In this document: in pieces, positions 9,314 to 18,275 of the stretch
How positions within the stretch are numbered: the first letter of the stretch is position 1
Layout of the letters: every line of letters starts with the position of its first letter
Source of the DNA: Corynebacterium kroppenstedtii
GTDB lineage: Bacteria > Actinomycetota > Actinomycetes > Mycobacteriales > Mycobacteriaceae
NCBI RefSeq assembly: GCF_003243515.1
Contig: NZ_QFRA01000004.1
Span: 1 to 64,000, forward strand
Direction of reading: 5' to 3'
Length of the DNA: 64,000 bases
Made by a program: the position numbers and the translations under genes
Notes under the pieces: generated by a model
What the model saw: the letters and a program-made list of their open reading frames with translations, nothing else
Databases searched by the model: none
What the model was told of the DNA's origin: nothing

Positions 9314-9901
9314 ATGGAGCAATTCATTAGCCACACTGGGGTGGGAGTTCCACTCCGACGCTCCAACGTCGATACAGATCAGATAATTCCCGCCGTGTAC
9401 CTGAAGCGGGTCACGCGGACCGGATTCGAGGACGGACTATTCGCGCGATGGCGAGAAGACCCCGATTTCGTCCTCAACCAGGACACGTACAAGATCGGGT
9501 CGATTCTTGTTGCCGGACCAGATTTCGGCACCGGATCCTCCCGCGAACATGCGGCCTGGGCCCTGATGGATTATGGATTCCGTGTCGTTATATCTGCACG
9601 GTTCGCGGATATTTTCCGTGGCAACGCCGGCAAGAACGGGCTTGTTGCCGCGCAAATGACCGAAGAAGATATCGAGTTGATCTGGAAGCTTCTGGATGAA
9701 CAGCCGGGCCGTACCATGACCGTCGACCTAGAAGAACGCACAGTCACGGTCGGGGATGCGGTGTTCGGTTTCGATATCGATGACCACACGCGGTGGCGCT
9801 TGATGGAGGGCCTCGACGACATTGCGCTGACGCTGCGCAATGAAGACGCCATCACGCAATACGAAAAGTCACGATCGCCGTTCATGCCGACGACGATTTA
9901 A
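9314..9901 (+). CDS. leuD: 3-isopropylmalate dehydratase small subunit
   Basis: The 195-residue protein is the swivel-domain partner of LeuC. It contains the substrate-loop motif VPLRRSNVDTDQIIPA and the GSSREHAAWAL signature. Length is normal for bacterial LeuD. GAAAGGG precedes the ATG. It is co-directional with leuC and ends 22 bp before the convergent Nudix gene. Confidence 0.95.
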   Translation: MEQFISHTGVGVPLRRSNVDTDQIIPAVYLKRVTRTGFEDGLFARWREDPDFVLNQDTYKIGSILVAGPDFGTGSSREHAAWALMDYGFRVVISARFADIFRGNAGKNGLVAAQMTEEDIELIWKLLDEQPGRTMTVDLEERTVTVGDAVFGFDIDDHTRWRLMEGLDDIALTLRNEDAITQYEKSRSPFMPTTI

Positions 9902-9923
9902 GCGCCCCTAGCTTCCAGCGTCG

Positions 9924-11033
9924 CTACTTACTCGGCAGCGGGCTGGCGAAATAGTCCGCGCCGGATAGCTCCCCGTCGGTAAAGGTCAGTACCCATGCGC
10001 TGGATTTCTTACACGGGATGTCGTCGATGGACACAGCCCCTTGCGACGACAACCAGGCAATGATCTCCGGAATCGCTTTTCCCTGGCTGACGATCGCGGA
10101 TACTCCGCCGTACGTAATGATGTCCGAAACCCGACGCTTTGCGTCGGCGGTGTGCGCGTCCCAGCCGTTGTCGCCGAACAGTTCGTCGATAGTAATGTGC
10201 AGCCCCGAACTCTGAGATAGTGGCTCGGCCGTGGTCTGACAGCGGATCGGATCTGCCGAATACAACCGGGTGATTCCAAAACCCGCCAATTCGCGGGGCA
10301 GCATGTCGGCCTGACGGCGGCCTTTCCGGTCAAGGGGCCGGAGATTATCATTGCCGCCCCACCCCTCGCGCGGATGAGCATGAGCATGGCGGATAAGAAT
10401 GATCCGGGATGTGGGGGAGAGGGCAATTTCGTGAGCCGCCTTCTCAAGGATTTCCGTGTCCACCTCGTACGTTGTGCGCTTCTTCGCTTCCTCTAAAGGC
10501 AGCCACACTAGCTGGTCGACCTCGTCATTGTCCTCGAACGAACCATCAACGCACTCGGCCGTCCAGTAATACACCACCTTGGTCCTGCTCTTCACCGGAT
10601 ACGTCACCCGGCCCAAAAGTTTCCCCAGCGTGACGTCGTAACCCGTCTCCTCCTTGATCTCCCGAATAGCCGTCATGGGGAGTGTCTCACCTGGATCCAG
10701 CTTCCCCTTCGCCAGCGACCAATCGTCGTACCGCGGCCGGTGAATCAGGAGGACCTCGATGTCATCCACGGTCACAGTACTTGCCGACGAATCATGCGAC
10801 GATTCATCAACAGCCGGTGTAGAAGAATCCGCTCCCTGCCGACGTCGCCACACGACGGCACCGGCGGCCAGCGTGATTTTGCCCAGCTCCTGAGCGGGAT
10901 GACGGGCGATACCCTGCACACGGCCCTCCGCGTCGGCCTGGTGCTTTGTGTTTGTGCCACTTCCCTGTGATCCGGGCAGGGGAGCGTCGGCAAGAGTGGC
11001 ATCGTGTGACTGGGATGAACGTTTCTTCGACAT
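9924..11033 (-). CDS. Nudix hydrolase fused to histidine phosphatase (MutT1-like)
   Basis: The first half carries a complete Nudix box (GKLDPGETLPMTAIREIKEE followed by TGY), and the second half carries the histidine phosphatase motif LIRHAHAH. The same two-domain layout occurs in mycobacterial MutT1, which hydrolyses oxidised or dinucleotide nucleotides such as 8-oxo-GTP and diadenosine polyphosphates. The frame is open to 11330, but the region beyond 11033 overlaps the divergent gpsA and looks non-coding, so I choose the ATG at 11031-11033. The first 60 residues are low complexity. The sanitation role is inferred from the family. Confidence 0.85.
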   Translation of the reverse strand: MSKKRSSQSHDATLADAPLPGSQGSGTNTKHQADAEGRVQGIARHPAQELGKITLAAGAVVWRRRQGADSSTPAVDESSHDSSASTVTVDDIEVLLIHRPRYDDWSLAKGKLDPGETLPMTAIREIKEETGYDVTLGKLLGRVTYPVKSRTKVVYYWTAECVDGSFEDNDEVDQLVWLPLEEAKKRTTYEVDTEILEKAAHEIALSPTSRIILIRHAHAHPREGWGGNDNLRPLDRKGRRQADMLPRELAGFGITRLYSADPIRCQTTAEPLSQSSGLHITIDELFGDNGWDAHTADAKRRVSDIITYGGVSAIVSQGKAIPEIIAWLSSQGAVSIDDIPCKKSSAWVLTFTDGELSGADYFASPLPSK

Positions 11034-11253
11034 AGTGATGTGTATCCTCCCGGGGATTCTGTGGAGTGAATCTATGTCAACGATAAGCGAGGAACTCAAA
11101 CAATGGTGAGAGGTTAATTCGCGCGAGCCCGAATAGGGGCGGTTAGGCTGGATCCAAAAGACGAGCCGACGCATACGGTGGGGAAGGTCACAGCACCCAC
11201 ACGATAGTGCGCATGACATAGGGTGCACATGATGAAGGGAAGGATGGTCCGCA

Positions 11254-12252
11254 ATGGTCGCAGTAGCGGTGATGGGGGCAGGATCGTGGGGAACCACGAT
11301 GGCGAAAGTGTTTGCCGACGCTGGAAACACGGTCAGACTGTGGGCCCGGCGCGACGAGGTGGCCGATGAGATTCAATCGACGCGGCGCAACCAGCGATAC
11401 CTCCCGGGCATCGTTATCCCGGATGCTGGGACTGCGACGAGTGATCCTCGCGTGGCCTTGGCGGATGCGGAGATCGTTGTCCTGGGTGTTCCGTCCCATG
11501 CGGTTCGGGACAGCCTGACCCGCTGGAGGGATTTCCTTCCCGACGACGCGCTGATTGTGTCGCTGCCGAAGGGGCTTGAACGTGACACGGCCCGCCGGAT
11601 GAGTGAGGTCATTGCGGAGGCGTCTGGGCGGCCGTCGGAGAAGATCGCAGTGCTGTCCGGCCCTAATCTGGCTAAAGAGGTAGCGGACGAGCAGCCGGCG
11701 GCAACGGTGGTGGCCTGTACCGATCATGACAGCGCTAAACGGGTTCAGGAAGCGTGTACGACGGGCTATTTCCGGCCGTACACCAACACGGATGTGATTG
11801 GCTGTGAGATCGGGGGAGTGGCGAAGAATGTGATTGCTTTAGCTGCGGGGATGGCCGCTGGCCAGAACCTGGGTTTTAACACCGCAGCGACGATTATCAT
11901 GCGCGGACTTGCTGAAACAGTGCGTCTCGGGATTGCTCTCGGCGCTAATCCTGCAACCTTTTCCGGGCTGGCCGGACTCGGCGATTTAGTAGCAACCTGT
12001 AATTCGCCGTTGTCTCGTAACAGGACATTCGGGGAGCACCTCAGCCAGGGAATGACCCTTGAAGAAGCACAAGAAGCCTGTCATGGGCAAGTCGCGGAGG
12101 GTGTCAACGCGTGCCGGGCAATTCAGTCGCTGGCACGGGCTCATAGTATCGATGTTCCCATCGCGGATGCGGTGGTCTCGGTGTGCTTCGACGGTGCCAC
12201 GGTGAAAGAGAGCATTATGAACCTGATGGAGCGCGATACCAAAGCTGAGTAG
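11254..12252 (+). CDS. gpsA: NAD(P)H-dependent glycerol-3-phosphate dehydrogenase
   Basis: GpsA reduces dihydroxyacetone phosphate to sn-glycerol-3-phosphate for phospholipid synthesis. The N-terminal Rossmann motif GAGSWGTTMAKVFADAG, the LPKGLE segment, SGPNLAKEV, the EIGGVAKNVIALAAG catalytic-lysine region and GLAGLGDLVATC are all present. Length (332) is typical. AAGGA lies upstream of the ATG. ddl follows within 40 bp. An 18-bp-spaced duplication of a 10-mer starts at the stop codon. Confidence 0.95.
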   Translation: MVAVAVMGAGSWGTTMAKVFADAGNTVRLWARRDEVADEIQSTRRNQRYLPGIVIPDAGTATSDPRVALADAEIVVLGVPSHAVRDSLTRWRDFLPDDALIVSLPKGLERDTARRMSEVIAEASGRPSEKIAVLSGPNLAKEVADEQPAATVVACTDHDSAKRVQEACTTGYFRPYTNTDVIGCEIGGVAKNVIALAAGMAAGQNLGFNTAATIIMRGLAETVRLGIALGANPATFSGLAGLGDLVATCNSPLSRNRTFGEHLSQGMTLEEAQEACHGQVAEGVNACRAIQSLARAHSIDVPIADAVVSVCFDGATVKESIMNLMERDTKAE

Positions 12253-12276
12253 TACCGCGACATCACGTAGTGCCGC
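12249..12276 (+). repeat. 10-mer duplicated 18 bp apart at the gpsA stop
   Basis: GTAGTACCGC (12249-12258) contains the TAG stop, and GTAGTGCCGC (12267-12276) repeats it with one change. The second copy abuts the ddl -10 element. Confidence 0.4.
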
Positions 12277-12282
12277 TACAAT
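12277..12282 (+). promoter_or_regulatory. -10 element for leaderless ddl
   Basis: TACAAT ends 8 nt before the GTG at 12291, and there is no Shine-Dalgarno sequence. Transcription would start at or next to the start codon. Confidence 0.5.
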
Positions 12283-12290
12283 TAGTCCCC

Positions 12291-13508
12291 GTGACTACAT
12301 CTGAACCTTCATCTGACTCGTCGGCGGACATCACATCGCAGTCGGAATCGCTCCTGGTTGCTTCTGCTCAATCAGGTCCGGGTGCTGGCGGGGAGCGCGA
12401 CGAGAACAGCGGCCATAACGAGCACAGTCGCATCCGCGTCGCCGTCGTTTATGGTGGGTGTAGTTCTGAGCATTCCATTTCGTGTGTGTCTGCGGGCGCT
12501 GTGATTTCTCACCTCGACCCCGACCGTTACCAGGTGGTTCCGATCGGTATCACGAGAGATGGGCGCTGGGTAGTGGGGTCCTCGGATCCGAACGAGCTAT
12601 CCATTCGTGAGCGGCAGCTGCCGGAAGTGAAGGCCGGCACCAGCTTGTCGTTGTCACTCGATCCGCAGCACGCTGGACGTTTTGTCTATGCGGACGGCCC
12701 CGACGTTGGTCAGGTCTTTGCGGACGTCGACGTCATTTTCCCCGTCCTCCACGGGCGTTTCGGTGAAGACGGCACCGTCCAGGGGCTCTTTGATATGGCG
12801 TCTGTCCCGTACGTCGGTGCAGGTGTATTGGCGTCGGCCGCGTCGATGGACAAAGAGTTCACGAAGAAATTGGCCGCGGCGGAAGGGCTCCCCATCGGCC
12901 GTGACGTCGTCCTCCGTGAGACACGATCCCTGACCGAGGAAGAAAAGAATCTTCTGGGTCTTCCGGTGTTTGTGAAGCCCGCTCGAGGTGGATCCTCCAT
13001 CGGTATTTCCAAGGTTGATCAGTGGGATGAACTTGACGACGCTCTCGTTCTGGCGCGTCAGCATGATTCCAAGGTCATTGTGGAGTCGATGATTATTGGG
13101 ACGGAAGTGGAGTGCGGCGTTCTTCAGCGGCCAGATGGCACTGTCGAGGCCTCCTTTCCCGCGCAGCTCGAGGACACCGAGTCGGGTGACGAAGGGTTCT
13201 ACGGTTTCGACACAAAGTACCTGGATAACGTCATTACAGCCCAGATTCCACCGCACTTTGACGACGACACCATCCGCCACATCCGCGAACTCGCTGTGGA
13301 AACCTTCCACGCTTTGGATTGTGAAGGCCTGGCACGCGTTGATTTCTTCGTGACGGACCGTGGTCCGGTGTTGAACGAGATCAACACCATGCCTGGGTTC
13401 ACGCCGATCTCGATGTATCCACAAATGTTCGGTGCGATGGGGATTGACTACCCCGACCTCTTGGATCTCCTGATCCAACGTGCGATGGTGGCCCACCCCG
13501 GAGCGTAA
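12291..13508 (+). CDS. ddl: D-alanine--D-alanine ligase
   Basis: Ddl joins two D-alanines for peptidoglycan precursor synthesis. It has the N-terminal VVYGGCSSEHSISCVSAGAV motif, the ATP-grasp core (PVFVKPARGGSSIGISKV), and the C-terminal FFVTDRGPVLNEINTMPGFTP with metal-binding Glu and Asn. The frame opens at a GTG at 12270, but the GTG at 12291 fits a leaderless start after TACAAT. The first 50 residues are a Ser-rich extension not usual in the family. It lies between gpsA and the convergent DUF3515 gene. Confidence 0.93.
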   Translation: MTTSEPSSDSSADITSQSESLLVASAQSGPGAGGERDENSGHNEHSRIRVAVVYGGCSSEHSISCVSAGAVISHLDPDRYQVVPIGITRDGRWVVGSSDPNELSIRERQLPEVKAGTSLSLSLDPQHAGRFVYADGPDVGQVFADVDVIFPVLHGRFGEDGTVQGLFDMASVPYVGAGVLASAASMDKEFTKKLAAAEGLPIGRDVVLRETRSLTEEEKNLLGLPVFVKPARGGSSIGISKVDQWDELDDALVLARQHDSKVIVESMIIGTEVECGVLQRPDGTVEASFPAQLEDTESGDEGFYGFDTKYLDNVITAQIPPHFDDDTIRHIRELAVETFHALDCEGLARVDFFVTDRGPVLNEINTMPGFTPISMYPQMFGAMGIDYPDLLDLLIQRAMVAHPGA

Positions 13509-13515
13509 CCGGCGG

Positions 13516-13551
13516 AGGTTAGCCGCCTGGTTTAGTCCCTCGTTTAATCCC
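13516..13551 (-). repeat. three 12-bp units at the DUF3515 gene stop
   Basis: On the minus strand the units GGGATTAAACGA, GGGACTAAACCA and GGCGGCTAACCT run from 13551 to 13516. The first holds the TAA stop (13544-13546), and the second repeats a TAA in frame. Confidence 0.5.
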
Positions 13552-14623
13552 CGGACTTTTCCATATTCTTGCTGATTGCGTTGGACAGCGTTGTAATGAC
13601 GCTGTTTCCCGACGATGCCGGCATCGAAAGAGCGATGATATCGCTGTATCCCAGGGCGTACCAGGTGTTATCCGTTGCCGACGTGGAAGCGTTCTCGGGT
13701 GCGTTCTGCGCTGAGCTCTCGGACGAGGGAGCTTCCGCCGTTGGCTGGTTACCGGGCGTTCCGTCGTTAAACCACGGAACATCATTAATCTGTTGGAGCT
13801 GAGCCCCGGGGTGGTAACTCTCGGGCTGCTGCACTCCGCACCTCACGACGACGGGGTCGCGCCGGGGTGCCGTCCACGCTGCCATTCCGTTGGGAAGATC
13901 GTTACCCAGCGCGTCCTTTGTCGTACGTTGCAATGCGCCGAAGTGATCGGGGAGAGCGTCGAGGACACTGCGACATTGCTTGTCCCTAGCCGCCTCGTCC
14001 GCGACGGGGAGCGTAGATAACGGCGTCTGAGCTGGATTCGCGGTTGCCGATGCGTCCGACACCGGGTTGTGGTAAAGCGCCCCAGAAAGATCGCTCAAAT
14101 CGTCTGCCACATCCTCGGGCCCGGTAACAGCAACCTCTTGCGCGCGCCCTAGCGTGTACCAGGTCACGGAATCTGTGACGGGCTTATCGCCGCCGCGGGC
14201 GTCGGCAATGCCTAACCAGCGGATACCCTCCAACTGGCCACCGGATTCGTCCTTGCCGTGTTCTTCCGTCGTCGATAATTCTGTGTAGGAATCTGGCGGC
14301 TGGACCCCGCAGCGCAGGGTTATGCGGTTGTCGCCATCGATCCAGACAGCGGCACCATCAGGGGCTGGGTTTGCCAGCGATACTCGATCATACGAGCCGA
14401 CGTGGTCAGGGAGGTTATTGATAAGACTGTTGCATTCCTTCGACGACGCACCTGGCGCGTCGATGGTGTTGAGGGTGACAGGCTGGTGCTCAGCGTGGTC
14501 GTAGGCAATTCGCGCAGCAATGATGACACCGACGACTAGCCCGACGGCTAAGACGAGGGAAATGATCGTCCCCGGGCCGGTGAGTCGTTGGATTTCGTCT
14601 GTAGTCGGCTGGTCATCAGACAT
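13544..14623 (-). CDS. DUF3515 protein with two tandem copies of the domain
   Basis: The 359-residue protein has one N-terminal membrane segment (residues about 18-42) and then two related extracytoplasmic modules. The first (about residues 62-180) contains ECNSLINNLPDHVG, AAVWIDG, LRCGVQPPDSY and VTWYTLGR. The second (about 215-350) repeats these as QCRSVLDALPDHFG, AAWTAPR, VRCGVQQPESY and NTWYALGY. Usual actinobacterial DUF3515 proteins have one copy and about 170-200 residues. The function is unknown; position next to ddl is conserved in corynebacteria as I recall it. A TACACT box ends 8 nt before the ATG with no ribosome binding site. The second copy has a long Ser/Ala/Glu-rich insert. 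Confidence 0.75.
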   Translation of the reverse strand: MSDDQPTTDEIQRLTGPGTIISLVLAVGLVVGVIIAARIAYDHAEHQPVTLNTIDAPGASSKECNSLINNLPDHVGSYDRVSLANPAPDGAAVWIDGDNRITLRCGVQPPDSYTELSTTEEHGKDESGGQLEGIRWLGIADARGGDKPVTDSVTWYTLGRAQEVAVTGPEDVADDLSDLSGALYHNPVSDASATANPAQTPLSTLPVADEAARDKQCRSVLDALPDHFGALQRTTKDALGNDLPNGMAAWTAPRRDPVVVRCGVQQPESYHPGAQLQQINDVPWFNDGTPGNQPTAEAPSSESSAQNAPENASTSATDNTWYALGYSDIIALSMPASSGNSVITTLSNAISKNMEKSGD

Positions 14624-14779
14624 AATTTCTCAGTGTACTGGTGGTCGTTTGCTGCTCGGTTGCCAGTGGCGGTTCTGTAGCTGCTCTAGAGCGCGCTCGG
14701 TGCGTTTCGGTGCGTCAACGGCCGATTGTTACGGAATCAATTATCATCATGTCGTTAGTCGCGCCGAGATGAGAGAGTA

Positions 14780-15778
14780 ATGGGACAACCTATACATAGC
14801 CTTGGTGAGCGGGGCGTGATCGACGCCATTCGCTCAGCTGCTCCTTCCGACATGAACGGTGATGATGCCGCCGTCCTCTCTCCGTCATCGTTTGCCTCGA
14901 AAACGGTGTGTAGCGTGGATCTTTTGGTGGAGGACCAGCATTTTCGGAGTGATTGGTCGACACCCTACGACGTGGGCCGCCGTGCCGTGGTGCAAAATTT
15001 TGCGGATATAGAAGCGATGGGTGCGCGCCCGGTTGCTCTGCTGTTAGGAGTCGCTGCGCCACCAGAGTTGGATAGTGACGTTCTTACCGGGATTGCCAGG
15101 GGCATTGCCGACGAAGCCGGCCGGTGGCCCGCGGAACTGGTCGGGGGAGACGTGGTGACCAGCGAGCGGTTGACGCTCAGCATCACCGCGATCGGTGAAT
15201 TGGCAGGACCAGCCCCGGCCTTGTCCCTATCAAGTGCTCATCCAGGGCAAACGCTGATAGCCAGTGGACGGCTGGGGTACTCGGCAGCGGGTTGGGCGTT
15301 GCTTGAGCATTTTGGTTCGCCCGACGCCATTCCCGATTCAGAGCACCTTCAGACACTGGTGGATGCTTTCCGTGTCCCTTCTTTGGCTCGGGCGCGGGGC
15401 ACAGTGGCACGGTCCACCGGGGCCACAGCGATGACGGATAACTCGGATGGGCTCGTTGTTGATCTTTCGACGATGGCTCGGACCAGTCACGTCACGATTG
15501 ACCTTGATAAGGCCGCGATCGCGCCGGATCCGGCTGTGCGCGAAGCGGCTCGCTTGCTGGGCCGCGACCCCATGGAATGGATATGCCAGGGCGGTGAGGA
15601 TCACGCTCTTCTTGCCACCACCGGGGCGGATATCCCGTCGGGCTTTCGCTTCCTCGGCCGCGTCCACAAACAGGGTGCCGAGCCGTTAACTATCGACGGG
15701 CAGCCGCCTACGTTCACATTGGGGTGGGATCCTTTCGGTGGGGAGTCGTTTGCCAGGGAGTCGTCCGATAGAGAGTAA
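14780..15778 (+). CDS. thiL: thiamine-monophosphate kinase
   Basis: ThiL phosphorylates thiamine monophosphate to the active diphosphate. The N-terminal LGERGVIDAIR, the metal-binding NGDDAAVLS, VDLLVEDQHFRSDWSTPYDVG (split across residues 45-65), the ADIEAMGARP segment and GGDVVTSERL match the family, as does the C-terminal ICQGGEDHALLATT. Length is normal. The last codons lie in a 15-bp tandem repeat, so the protein ends in two similar pentapeptides. Confidence 0.93.
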   Translation: MGQPIHSLGERGVIDAIRSAAPSDMNGDDAAVLSPSSFASKTVCSVDLLVEDQHFRSDWSTPYDVGRRAVVQNFADIEAMGARPVALLLGVAAPPELDSDVLTGIARGIADEAGRWPAELVGGDVVTSERLTLSITAIGELAGPAPALSLSSAHPGQTLIASGRLGYSAAGWALLEHFGSPDAIPDSEHLQTLVDAFRVPSLARARGTVARSTGATAMTDNSDGLVVDLSTMARTSHVTIDLDKAAIAPDPAVREAARLLGRDPMEWICQGGEDHALLATTGADIPSGFRFLGRVHKQGAEPLTIDGQPPTFTLGWDPFGGESFARESSDRE

Positions 15779-15785
15779 TGCCGAA
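15741..15785 (+). repeat. 15-bp tandem repeat at the thiL 3' end
   Basis: Units 15741-15755 and 15756-15770 share GGGAGTCGT and match at 11 of 15 positions. The third unit (15771-15785) is weaker and contains the TAA stop (15776-15778). Confidence 0.5.
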
Positions 15786-15814
15786 GGGTGTGGAGCCTGC
15801 CGTGCCGGCGTCGC

Positions 15815-15820
15815 TAAAGT
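15815..15820 (+). promoter_or_regulatory. -10 element for leaderless ung
   Basis: TAAAGT ends 7 nt before the ATG at 15828; no ribosome binding site is present. Confidence 0.4.
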
Positions 15821-15827
15821 GTGAACC

Positions 15828-16502
15828 ATGACTCTGCAAACACCGTTACCGATCCACGACAGCTGGAAAGAGCCACTGGATCCTGTTACCGACCGGATCC
15901 ACGAGCTCGGCGATTTTTTGCGAGAGGAAAACGCAGCAGGCCGTGGCTACCTACCGGCAGGGACCGACGTGTTGCGGGCATTCACCTACCCATTTGACCA
16001 GGTCAAGGTCTTGATTGTGGGGCAAGATCCATATCCGACACCTGGCCATCCTATGGGGTTGAGCTTTTCGGTTCACCCCGGTGTTACACCGATTCCCCGC
16101 AGTTTGGCGAACATTTTCCGAGAGCTGCAGGAAGATATCGGCTGCCCGGCCCCCTCCACTGGGGATTTAACCTCGTGGTCGGAACACGGTGTGGCGTTAT
16201 TTAACCGGGTTCTCACTGTGCGGCCCGGCCATTCGGGATCACACCGTGGCAAGGGGTGGGAAGAAGTAACCGAGTGCGCAATCAAAGCGCTGGCTGAGAG
16301 GGATCGCCCGCTGGTCGCCATTCTGTGGGGACGAGACGCGCAAAGTACCGCGAAATGGTTAGGGAACACCCCGACCGTCTGCTCCCCGCATCCATCACCC
16401 CTATCGGCGAGCCGGGGATTCTTCGGTTCACGCCCGTTTAGCCGGGCCAATGAGCTATTGGTCAGCCAAGGTGCGGAACCCGTCGAATGGGCACTTCCAT
16501 GA
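15828..16502 (+). CDS. ung: uracil-DNA glycosylase
   Basis: Ung excises uracil from DNA to start base excision repair. The catalytic water-activating motif GQDPYPTPGHPMGLSFSV and the DNA-intercalating HPSPLSASRG motif are present, as is FNRVLTVRPG. The length of 224 residues is standard for family 1. Its TGA overlaps the ATG of the next gene (ATGA at 16499-16502), so the two are translationally coupled. Confidence 0.95.
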   Translation: MTLQTPLPIHDSWKEPLDPVTDRIHELGDFLREENAAGRGYLPAGTDVLRAFTYPFDQVKVLIVGQDPYPTPGHPMGLSFSVHPGVTPIPRSLANIFRELQEDIGCPAPSTGDLTSWSEHGVALFNRVLTVRPGHSGSHRGKGWEEVTECAIKALAERDRPLVAILWGRDAQSTAKWLGNTPTVCSPHPSPLSASRGFFGSRPFSRANELLVSQGAEPVEWALP

Positions 16503-18220
16503 CGAACTCGCTGCCTGATGCCATTGACTCCACCACGCTTCAGCGATGGGCGCGTGCCTGCGCTCACACCCTGGCCCGGCAGAAGGAAGAAATTAATCGC
16601 CTGAATGTTTTCCCAGTGCCAGATTCCGACACCGGTTCGAATATGGCTTTTACGATGGCGTCGGCAGTGTCGGCATTGGATCATGCTCTTCGCGAGCGGG
16701 AGATAAAAAAGAGCAGTTCACGGGCTGGAAACGGTGCTGGGGTTGGTTCTGGTTCGCACCGCGACGACGGGACGGAATTAACGACCTCCGAAGCAGCCAT
16801 AGCTCTAGCCATTGGAGCGACGAAGGGGGCGCGCGGAAATTCAGGTGTTGTTCTCTCTCAGCTGCTTCGAGGGCTCGCCGAGTCTGCGCAAGCCGGGCCT
16901 TTGAACGGTGCTTCGGTATGTGACGCGTTATCGAATAGTTTGCGTTTTGTGCAGGCTGCCATCGTCAATCCGGTCGAGGGAACGGTTATCACGGTGTTGC
17001 GGTCCGCGGCTGCTGCGGCGACGTCGGCTGCTCACTCGACCGACAGCGCGAGTGCGGTGGCGCACGCTGCCAAACTCGCTGCCAGCCGAGCTCTTGAGCG
17101 CACCCCGTCCCAGCTTCCTGTTTTACGACGTGCCGGTGTTGTTGATGCCGGCGGGCGCGGTCTCGTCGTTTTGCTAGAAGAGCTGGAGCGCGTTCTTACG
17201 ACGCGGGATGGTGTTAGTCGGGGTGGCGATAGTTGGGATGGCAGCATTAACGACGTCAACATTAACGCTTTCAGCCCGGCGCACATTGGTGGAAAAACCG
17301 CGTGGACCAGCGATGATGAATTGACGATGGGGAGTCGGCAATCGCATCCGAATCCGTCGGCTTCACAGCTTGAAGTCATGTTTTTTATCGAGAACATGGA
17401 CCTCGAGGATCTGCGGACGTTCTTAGTTCCCCTGGGCGATAGCCTGATTGTGGGGGCGCTGACGGACCATTCCGCGCGCATCCACATTCACACCAATCGG
17501 GCTGGCGACGTGATCTCTGGGGCGTATGAGCGCGGTGACGTCTCCGAACTCACGGTTGAGACTCTGCACCAGGTTTCTGCGAGTCGTCCGTCCAGTTTGC
17601 AGACTGCTCGGCCGCGGCTACGGTCCGTCTTAGCGGTGGTGCCAAGTGAGGATGCTGCCGCCTTCTTTGGTCGAGCCGGGGCGGATACCGTCGTCATAGA
17701 AGCAGATGAAAACGCCACTGAACAGCATCAATACGAGGTTGTGCGTGAGGCCATCGAGACAGAAGATGTTGATGAAGTAGTGCTCGTCACGAACGGCATC
17801 GTTGATCCCAACGAAGTGGATGGGCGCATGCCGAATGTGGTCGTTGTCCCGGCATCGTCATTGTGCGCGGGTTTGGCTGCCATGGCGGTTCACGACCCGT
17901 CACAGTCTCTCGACGCGGATGCTGCGGCCATGGTTGACGCGGCACGAGGGACAACGACGATGACCCTGAGCTACGACGACTTGGTTCGCCTCAGTGACGA
18001 AGAGCCCACCAGCGCCGAACTGCCTCCGCCGCCCGAGGTTCTCCGCGCTTGGGAAACGGTCTCCGAGTTACTTGAGAAAGGCGGCGAACTCGTCACCGTC
18101 ATTTCTGGCGACGACCACTGGTCACACGTGATGCAGTCCCTTCCACAGTCGGACACCGCGGAGTATTCGTTCTTCACAATCCCGAAGTGCGGCGCAGCTG
18201 TCATGATCGGTGTCGAGTAA
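16499..18220 (+). CDS. DhaL (DAK2)-domain kinase, FakA-like
   Basis: The N-terminal domain (residues about 1-210) has the DhaL motif NVFPVPDSDTGSNM, whose aspartates bind Mg-ATP, and GARGNSGVVLSQLLRG. The central and C-terminal parts match the FakA/YloV group, which phosphorylates fatty acids bound to DegV-type FakB proteins in Firmicutes. Whether the actinobacterial version does the same is not established. No FakB gene is in the window. The ATG at 16499 overlaps the ung stop. recG follows after 55 bp. Confidence 0.75.
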   Translation: MTNSLPDAIDSTTLQRWARACAHTLARQKEEINRLNVFPVPDSDTGSNMAFTMASAVSALDHALREREIKKSSSRAGNGAGVGSGSHRDDGTELTTSEAAIALAIGATKGARGNSGVVLSQLLRGLAESAQAGPLNGASVCDALSNSLRFVQAAIVNPVEGTVITVLRSAAAAATSAAHSTDSASAVAHAAKLAASRALERTPSQLPVLRRAGVVDAGGRGLVVLLEELERVLTTRDGVSRGGDSWDGSINDVNINAFSPAHIGGKTAWTSDDELTMGSRQSHPNPSASQLEVMFFIENMDLEDLRTFLVPLGDSLIVGALTDHSARIHIHTNRAGDVISGAYERGDVSELTVETLHQVSASRPSSLQTARPRLRSVLAVVPSEDAAAFFGRAGADTVVIEADENATEQHQYEVVREAIETEDVDEVVLVTNGIVDPNEVDGRMPNVVVVPASSLCAGLAAMAVHDPSQSLDADAAAMVDAARGTTTMTLSYDDLVRLSDEEPTSAELPPPPEVLRAWETVSELLEKGGELVTVISGDDHWSHVMQSLPQSDTAEYSFFTIPKCGAAVMIGVE

Positions 18221-18275
18221 TGGTGACATCCACGGAGCACGCCGGAACAGCGTCGGCAGTCAAAAGGAGGAGCAC

